This document shows positions 57,915 to 64,000 of a stretch of DNA of 64,000 bases, in pieces. How positions within the stretch are numbered: the stretch's first letter is position 1; every line of letters begins with the position of its first letter. Source of the DNA: Dastarcus helophoroides (Eukaryota > Arthropoda > Insecta > Coleoptera > Bothrideridae). The translations under genes were made by a program, and so were the position numbers. The notes under the pieces were generated by a model. The model saw nothing but the letters and a program-made list of their open reading frames with translations. It did no database searches and was not told where the DNA came from. The stretch lies in assembly GCA_028583605.1 (NCBI GenBank), contig CM053328.1, positions 2,862,896 through 2,926,895 on the forward strand, given 5' to 3'.

Positions 57915-57927
57915 TTAAGAGACTGAC

Positions 57928-58571
57928 ATTTTAAATTGCGAATTTAAAACTGGCATTTTAAAGAGAATTAGATTACTGAAAAGTTAAAAAAAAAAGTCGA
58001 AATTTAGAAGAATTTTCGAGTTTGAAAACTAAGCATGGATTTTTGTGTAAAAGAACATAAATTTTGAATAAGTTTTAAGCAAAATATTTTTATTTTGTCT
58101 TATCGAGTCCAGTTTGTTAAATATCAAGTATCTTATTATTTAAATAAATAAAATGGTTTACTTCTATTTAAAAAAAATGTGTGATTTAAGGCGAGTTAAT
58201 AAGGATCTCAAAACGAAAAAGAATAGAAATTTTACGTAAAAACCTGATTTTTAACATTAAATTTCGAGAAAAAGAATACTTTAACGTTTTTGTAATTCGC
58301 GTACTATTAACATGGCAGCTCACCGGCCCCATGAAGCACGGTCTCCGGACATTTGCCCCCTTTACCCTTCCTATTTCGGTTGTCAAACAATAATATGAAC
58401 TTAACGACAGCTGAAATTGCGACATTTCTAACCAAACATAACTTTTTTTATCAATAAATAGGAAACGTTGTCAACAGTTTTTTTTTCAGAAAAGTTTTAT
58501 ACCTACATCAATTATAACATTTACAAAAATTACATTTAAAATCTTGATGAGCTGTTTAAAAAAATACCTAC
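57928..58571. other. Mmp intron sequence, no gene seen
   Basis: AT-rich. A somewhat GC-richer patch at 58290-58390 ('catggcagctcaccggcccc') shows no exon-like frame with splice sites that I can support. Confidence 0.4.
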
Positions 58572-58873
58572 TTCCAATATCTGTTGCCGCTGTAGAAATA
58601 CGTGTGGCCGTTGTGTCCCCAAACCATGGCGGCGTCCAATTTTTTGAGAGTGGCAGGCAGTCCGAGATCAGTCAGTGGCCTGGGATATCCACTTTCGAGG
58701 ATATTCCCGGTGAAAACGTAAAAAAGTTTTCCGATAAAGAACACGATCTTGTGGTCGGGACGTTCGTACACCGCATCGACGTGGGTGAGGTTGTGAGGAA
58801 GTCCTCTCCAAAGTCTTATGATCTCAGCTGGGTAACCAGGCAGCAGGCCTCGATCGCCGATTCGCCAAAAGTA
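58572..58873 (-). CDS. Matrix metalloproteinase exon: hemopexin blades 1-2
   Basis: A 302-nt exon with acceptor tttttag (plus strand 58874-58875) and donor GTAGGT (plus strand 58566-58571). It encodes YFWRIGDRGLLPGYPAEIIRLWRGLP, HVDAVYERPDHKIVFFIGKLFYVF and KKLDAAMVWGHNGHTYFYSGNRYW. These are hemopexin-repeat patterns (DA...., YF.G..YW). It continues in frame from the hinge exon. The exon ends after the second base of a codon, so at least one more exon with blades 3-4 and the closing Cys must follow. I did not find it in the window. Best match by eye is an insect Mmp, perhaps Mmp2-like, but the symbol is left open. Confidence 0.92.
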
Positions 58874-59595
58874 CTAAAAATGATATTTATTTAAAATATT
58901 TAGAAATCTCAATCATAAGAAATAGATAATTTAATTCAGAATTCAGCCAAGAGTCGGGCTCGCACACCAATTACTACGATGAACAGTCAATAAACCAAAT
59001 TAAATTATTTTTACTTATGTATGAATTTGAAATTTTATCCAAATTTTCTTGTGTTATAATTGAAAAATTAAAAAAAAAAAATGCTTATTTTCAGATACAC
59101 ACACTTTTTTATACAATCAATCCAAATATTTATGAAATTGATGACATAGGAGTGATAATGTCTTAGATAAAAACTATTCATTCAAGTGATGAATTTATAA
59201 GATCGCCTTGGAGAGCGCTAAGAGGTTCCATTCCAACCGTAATTAGTGTGTTGCGTGAACTAGTGCTAACTCCTAAAATATCTATCTATCTAACTATTAC
59301 GATATCGAAAAAACCTGCAGTTTTCCAATAAACTAAGGCCCAGTATTTACTAATCATATTAAAATTTAAATTTTATCTTGAGAAATCTAAGAGAACAGGG
59401 GGGATAGTCATTTCTGACACATTTTGAGCTGTATCTTTAGAACGATTTTTGGTTGATCTGTCAAAGTGTTACTTTCGCATCTTATTTATTCAAAAAGATT
59501 ACAATTTTCCGAGGCAAATGAAAATTATTTAGAAAGTTTTCTTTGAAATATGATTTGGATTAATGAGTTACACAGTATTCAGCTTAAACACTTAC
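58874..59595 (-). other. Mmp intron, no other feature
   Basis: A 722-bp intron with donor GTAAGT and acceptor tttttag. It is AT-rich and appears free of the AAATTTCGAC repeats. Confidence 0.8.
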
Positions 59596-60119
59596 AGCAT
59601 CCTTAAATATGAAGACCTCTCTTCTAATCACTGCGATGGCGTCGTAGCTTGTATCGCAAGTATTCGGGGGTGGTTGCCTCGTTGGTGATTCCTTAGGCGG
59701 ATAGTGCCCCCTTCTGGGTGGTTCGGGCCTTCTCGGGTATTTATCAGGATTATTAACAGGAGTCGCAAGCGTAGGTTTATGCGTTGTGTGGTAATGATAC
59801 TTTCTCGTAGGATGGTACTTATCGGGATATTTGCCACCATAAGGATAACGAGAATCTGGATCGTATTTTGGATAGTGAGGTTTCTTTCCTGGATGCATTG
59901 GTTTTCTTGGGTAATTGGGTGTTTCGTGATGAGGATAATATTGATGAGGTGTATACGGATTTTGTCCGTTTGGATAACGTGGATCGTATGGTCTTGGATG
60001 AGGTGGTCTCGTATAATAAGGTCTACGCGTTGTAGTTGTAGTTGTGGTGGTTGTTGTTGTGGGAGGCGTTGGTGGTCGATATGGGTTGATTCGGCCCCAT
60101 AACCTTTCTTCTCTAGCAC
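59596..60119 (-). CDS. Matrix metalloproteinase exon: hinge and start of hemopexin domain
   Basis: A 524-nt exon. It begins GAREERLWGRINPYRPP (end of the catalytic domain), then a run of about ten Thr. A ~110-residue linker rich in Pro, Tyr, His and Lys follows (PYYTRPPHPRPYDPRYP, HYPKYDPDSRYPYGGKYP, RKYHYHTTHKP), then PPPNTCDTSYDAIAVIRREVFIFKDA, the first hemopexin strand with the conserved Cys. Such an extended linker is usual in insect Mmps. The Thr run suggests O-glycosylation. Acceptor tttaatttag and donor GTAAGT are clear, and the phases match both neighbours. Confidence 0.92.
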
Positions 60120-60171
60120 CTAAATTAAAACGATGTTGGATGTCGAAATGTTTATAGCTTTAGAAACGTAC

Positions 60172-60339
60172 CATATAATGTTTGAATAGCTGTCTTGTCA
60201 TCATCTGGTAACTCGTAATCGAATCCGTTTTGTTCTATATCTTTGTACCAAGGATACATTAAGGCACTCTCGACTGATGAATGTGAAAGCCCCAGAGAAT
60301 GTCCGAATTCGTGGGCGGCTACATTGAAGAAGTTAGTTC
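60172..60339 (-). CDS. Matrix metalloproteinase exon: zinc-binding active site
   Basis: A 168-nt exon (acceptor cttttag, donor GTACGT). It encodes [21 protein letters not shown], with the HExGHxxGxxHS zinc-binding helix (catalytic Glu, three His). ALMYPWY follows, holding the Met-turn, then [18 protein letters not shown] closes the catalytic domain. The protein is a secreted or membrane-tethered Zn-dependent endopeptidase that cleaves extracellular matrix. The propeptide (Cys switch) and first half of the catalytic domain should lie beyond 60340; I see no such exon up to 64000, so the gene extends past the window on that side. Confidence 0.95.
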
Positions 60340-60800
60340 CTAAAAGTAATTAGAGATTTGTAAGTTTCCTTTTAATAAATCTAAGAATAAGACATAAATC
60401 TGACTGATTTGCTATCAAAGTTTCCACCTTTTGTGTCAAAAAAATCAAAGTTGCCACCTTTTGTGTCAAAAAAATCGAAACACGTGTCCGCAATATTTTG
60501 ATGATTAAAAAAGAGAGAAAATGCCATCATGTCAAAATTTTTTTTACAATTATTCCTTCTAATCGTGATGACATATTTTAAGCTTCCAAAAGAAGCTTCT
60601 CTTCTTAATTAAAAAACCAAGAACATTTACGGTTTACAATTATACATTAGGGCAACCTGGCAACCATATTATGAACGTGGGGGTCTTACCTAACCGATAT
60701 TAAGATAATAATTAAAATTAAACCAGTAATTTATCCAGTCTTACGTAATCAAACTAATTTTTAAATTCCTTTCTTCTCTTTTTCTACTACGTTGCTAGAA
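60340..60800. other. Mmp upstream intron, no gene seen
   Basis: Contains a direct duplication of 'caaagttgccaccttttgtg' around 60415-60465. No exon recognised. Confidence 0.5.
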
Positions 60801-60849
60801 TAAGGCAAGAGGGGACGCTTGCTTTGTTCTAGCTCATACACAACTGAGG

Positions 60850-63800
60850 GAACCTTTACCAAAAATATCTATTTTTTTTCTTCAAAATTCGTTTCCTTGA
60901 CATTTCGACATTTTCTCGAAATTTCGACTCTTTCTCAAAATGTATCTTCTTTTTCACAAAATTTGTCAACTATGGGAACCTTATCCAGAAATTTCCATAT
61001 TTTTCTTCAAAGATTCGTCCTCTGCTTGAAATTCCAACATTTTCTCGAATTTCGACATTTTCTCGAATTTTGACACTTCCTCCAATTTCGACATTGTCTC
61101 GAATTTCGACATTCTCTCGGTATTTCGACTCTTTTTTCAAAATTTGTCTTCTTTTTCAAAAAATTTGTCAACTGTGGGAGCCTTATCCAGAAATTCCCAT
61201 TTTTTTTTCTTCAAAGATTCGTCTTCTGCTTGAAATTTCGACATTTTCTCGAATTTCAAAATTTGATCGAATTTTGACATTTTCTCAAATTTTGACACTT
61301 TCTCGAATTTCGACATTTTCTGGAATTTCGGCATTTTCTCGAAATTTCTACTCTTTTCTCAAAATTTGTCTTCTTTTTCACAAAATTTGTCAACTGTGGG
61401 AACCTTATCCAGAAATTCCCATTTTTTTCTTCAAAGATTCGTCTTCTGTTTGAAATTTCGACATTTTCTCGAATTTTGACACTTTCTCGAATTTCAACAT
61501 TTTTTCGAATTTCGGCATTTTCCCGAAATTTCTACTCTTTTCTCAAAATTTGTCTTCTTTTTCACAAAATTTGTCAACTGTGGGAACCTTATCCAGAAAT
61601 TCCCATTTTTTTCTTCAAAGATTCGTCCTCTGCTTGAAATTTCGACATTTTCTCGAAATTTCTACTCTTTTCTCAAAATTTGTCTTCTTTTTCACAAAAT
61701 TTGTCAACTGTGGGAACCTTATCCAGAAATTCCCATTTTTTTCTTCATAGATTCGTTCTCTGTTTGAAATTTCGACATTTTCTCGAATTTCAAAATTTGA
61801 TCGAATTTCGACATTTTCTCCAATTTCGGAATTTTCTCGAATTTAGATGCTTTTTCGAATTTCGATATTTTCTCGAAATTTCGACTATTTTTTCAAAATT
61901 TGTCTCCTTTTTCACAAAATTTGTCAACTATGAGAACCTTATCCAGAAATTCCCATTTTTTTTCTTCAAAGATTCGTCATCTGCTTGAAATTTCAACTTT
62001 TCTCGAATTTCAAAATTTTCTAGAATTTCGACATTTTCTCGAATTTCGACATTTTCTCGAATGTCAATATTTTCTCGAAATTTCGACTCTTTTCTCAAGA
62101 TTTATCTTCCTTTTCACAAAATTAGTCAACTGTAGGAACCTTATCCAGAAATTCCCATTTTTTTCTTTAAAATTCGTCTTTTCCTCGAAATTTCGACATT
62201 TTCTCGAATTTTGACATTTTCTCGAATTTCGACATTTTTTCGAACTTTCGACTCCTCAAAATTTATCTTCTTTTTTACAAAATTTGTCAACTGTGGGAAC
62301 CTTATCCAGAAATTCCCATTTATTTCTTCAAAGATTTCGGCATTTTCTCGAATTTCGACTTTAAATTCGTCTTCTTTTTCCCAAAATTTGTCTTTTTCTT
62401 ATAAAATGTCGAAGGAATTTAAAAAATTGGACTTCTTTTATCAAAATCTGACTCCCAAGATTTGAATTCTTTTCCACAATTCTTCGTTTTTTTTTTAAAT
62501 TAGGCAATTTTCAAAATTCGGCTTTTTTGAAAATTTTGGCTTTTTTTAAATTTGAAATTTTCAGAAAATTTCGACATCAAAAAATCTTCATTTTTTACTT
62601 CAAATTCGTCCTTTCCTTGAAATTTCGACTTCTCAAATTTCGACATATTTCCGAAATTTCGACTTTTTTTAAAAAATTCGTCTTTGTTTTCACAACATTT
62701 ATCTTTTTTTTTATGAAATGTCGAATTTATTCCTAAAATTCGACTTCTTATATCGAACTCTGACTCCTAAAATTCGAATTTTTTAGCTCACAATTCGTTG
62801 TTTTTTTCGAAATAGAACATTTTTTAAAATTCGACTTTATTTTGAAAATTTGGACTTTTTGTAATTTGCAGAAAATTTCAACTTATCCAGAAATTTCCAT
62901 TTTTTTCTTCAAAATTCGTCCTCTCCTTGAAATTTCTACATTTTCTCGAATTTCGACATTTTTTTGACTTTTTTCTCAAAATTCGTCTTCTTTTTCACAA
63001 AATTTGTCTTTTTCTCATAAAATTTCGAGTTTATTTTTAAAATTCGACTTCTTTTATCGAAATCTGACTCCCAAGATTCGAATTTTCAACATTCGACTTT
63101 TTTTCGAAAATTTTGGTTTTTTTAAATTCGAAATTAGCAGAAAATTTCGACTTATCCAAAAAATTTCCATTTATTTCTTCAAAATTCGTCCCCCCCTTGA
63201 AATTTCGACATTTTTTCGAATTTCGACATTTTCTCGAAATATTGAATTTTTTGATTTTTTTCTTAAAATTCGTCTTTTTTCTAAAAAATTTGTCCTTTCC
63301 TTATGAAATTTCGAATTTATTCCTAAAATTCGACCTCTTTTATCGAAACCTTACTCTCAAGATTCGAATATTCAATATTCGACCTTTTTCGAAAATTTTG
63401 GCTTTTTTAAATTTGAAATTTGCAGAAAATTTCGACATTTAAAAATTTCATTTTCTTCTTCAAAATTTTCCGTCTCCTTGAAATTTCGACATTTTGTCGA
63501 ATTTCGATATTTTGTCGAATTTCGACATTTTCTAGAAATCTCAACCTTTTCACAAAATTTTTCCTTTTCTTATGAAATGTCGAATTTATTCCTAAAATTC
63601 GACTTCTTATGTCGAAATGTGACTCCCAAAATTCGAATTTTGTAGCTCACAATTCGCCGTTTTTTTACGAAATTAGGCAATTTTCAGAATTCCACCGTTT
63701 TTGAAAATTTTGACTTTTTAAATTCAAAATTTGCAGAAAATCTCGATTTTTCCAAAAATTTCCATTTTTTCCTCAAAATTCGTCCCCTCGTTGAAATTTC

Positions 63801-64000
63801 ACATTTTTTCAATTTTCGACATTTTCTCAAATTTCGACATTTTCTCAAAATTTAGAATTTTTTCTCAAGGTTTATCTTCTTTTTCACAACATTTGTCAAC
63901 TGTGGGAGCCTTATCCAGAAACTCCCATTTTTTTTTCTTCAAAGATTCGTCCTCTGCTTGAAATTTCGATATTTTCTCAAAATTTCGACTTTTTTCTCAA
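60850..64000. repeat. Tandem AT-rich units of ~130-230 bp
   Basis: The units share 'caaaatttgtcaactgtggg', 'aaccttatccagaaattccc', 'cttcaaagattcgtc' and variable runs of 'tttcgacattttctcgaat'. Landmarks lie near 60965, 61164, 61388, 61573, 61701, 61921, 62125, 62287 and 63894. Between about 62400 and 63880 the units are longer and more diverged. The Phe/Ser/Leu-rich ORFs are repeat readings. The array continues past the window edge. Confidence 0.88.

Noticed and set aside
59628..60119. Gln/Leu/Ile-rich ORF and the plus-strand Trp/Ile-rich ORF over the Mmp hinge
   Set aside because: They are other frames of the repetitive hinge exon; the correct frame joins its neighbours in phase.
60819..63961. 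Phe/Ser/Leu-rich ORFs in the right-hand repeats
   Set aside because: They read through tandem AT-rich units, overlap each other and show no domain.
1..64000. tRNA or rRNA genes
   Set aside because: No cloverleaf or conserved rRNA segment was recognised by eye; a covariance scan was not possible.

Overview
The window is AT-rich eukaryotic DNA, almost certainly from an insect. Two conserved animal genes are present as spliced exons, both on the minus strand. One is STRAP (a WD40 protein of the SMN/TGF-beta-signalling adaptor family), in five exons between 42378 and 15071. The other is part of a matrix metalloproteinase (Mmp), in three internal exons between 60339 and 58572. The mobile elements (an R1/LOA-group LINE, a Jockey-like LINE, rosa-type DD41D and other mariner-like transposases) are typical of insects. 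I cannot name the species; a beetle is only a guess.

Layout. 1-12175: a ~155-bp satellite carrying three arrays of a 15-bp minisatellite. Arrays 2 and 3 are one array split by an ~8.4-kb R1/LOA-group LINE inserted on the minus strand (about 2270-10657). 12176-14480: AT-rich repeats, including a near-perfect hairpin. 14553-14700: a heat-shock-type core promoter with no recognisable gene behind it, aimed at the 3' end of STRAP. 15071-42378: STRAP, whose 984-bp coding sequence is spread over 27.3 kb because introns 1, 3 and 4 are filled with repeats. Intron 4 holds a 2.24-kb DD41D mariner with ~425-bp inverted repeats. Intron 3 holds a 5'-truncated LINE with a target-site duplication, a large inverted duplication, a fold-back MITE and a mariner ORF that has lost its catalytic core. 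43.3-50 kb: composite tandem repeats, including a 20-bp unit in runs of 1 to about 23 copies. 50-58 kb: AT-rich repeats with ribozyme-bearing retroelements. 58.5-60.4 kb: Mmp exons. 60.8-64 kb: further tandem repeats.

Most notable finding. The window holds two families of small repeats headed by hammerhead-ribozyme motifs. One locus (52876-52946) has a complete type I hammerhead: the core CTGATGA/GAAA, a GGCC/GGCC stem II, a long two-part stem I, and a minimal palindromic stem III (ACTAGT) of the dimer-forming kind. It lies in an 800-bp insertion of inverted and direct partial units, flanked by a 13-bp target-site duplication. The second family is a ~143-bp unit beginning with a hammerhead-like head (CTGAAGA, stem II, GAAA, ACGCGT). 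It occurs at least five times, as single units and as head-to-head or tandem composites. Two insertions have about 13-bp duplications. One copy can be compared directly with its empty site, because the same locus is duplicated in inverted orientation nearby. This fits Penelope-like or retrozyme-like non-autonomous elements.

Much of the remaining DNA is built from variants of AAATTTCGAC. The orientation of this motif changes in blocks along the window, with one change near the STRAP 5' end. Functional claims rest on reading the sequence by eye; no searches were run.
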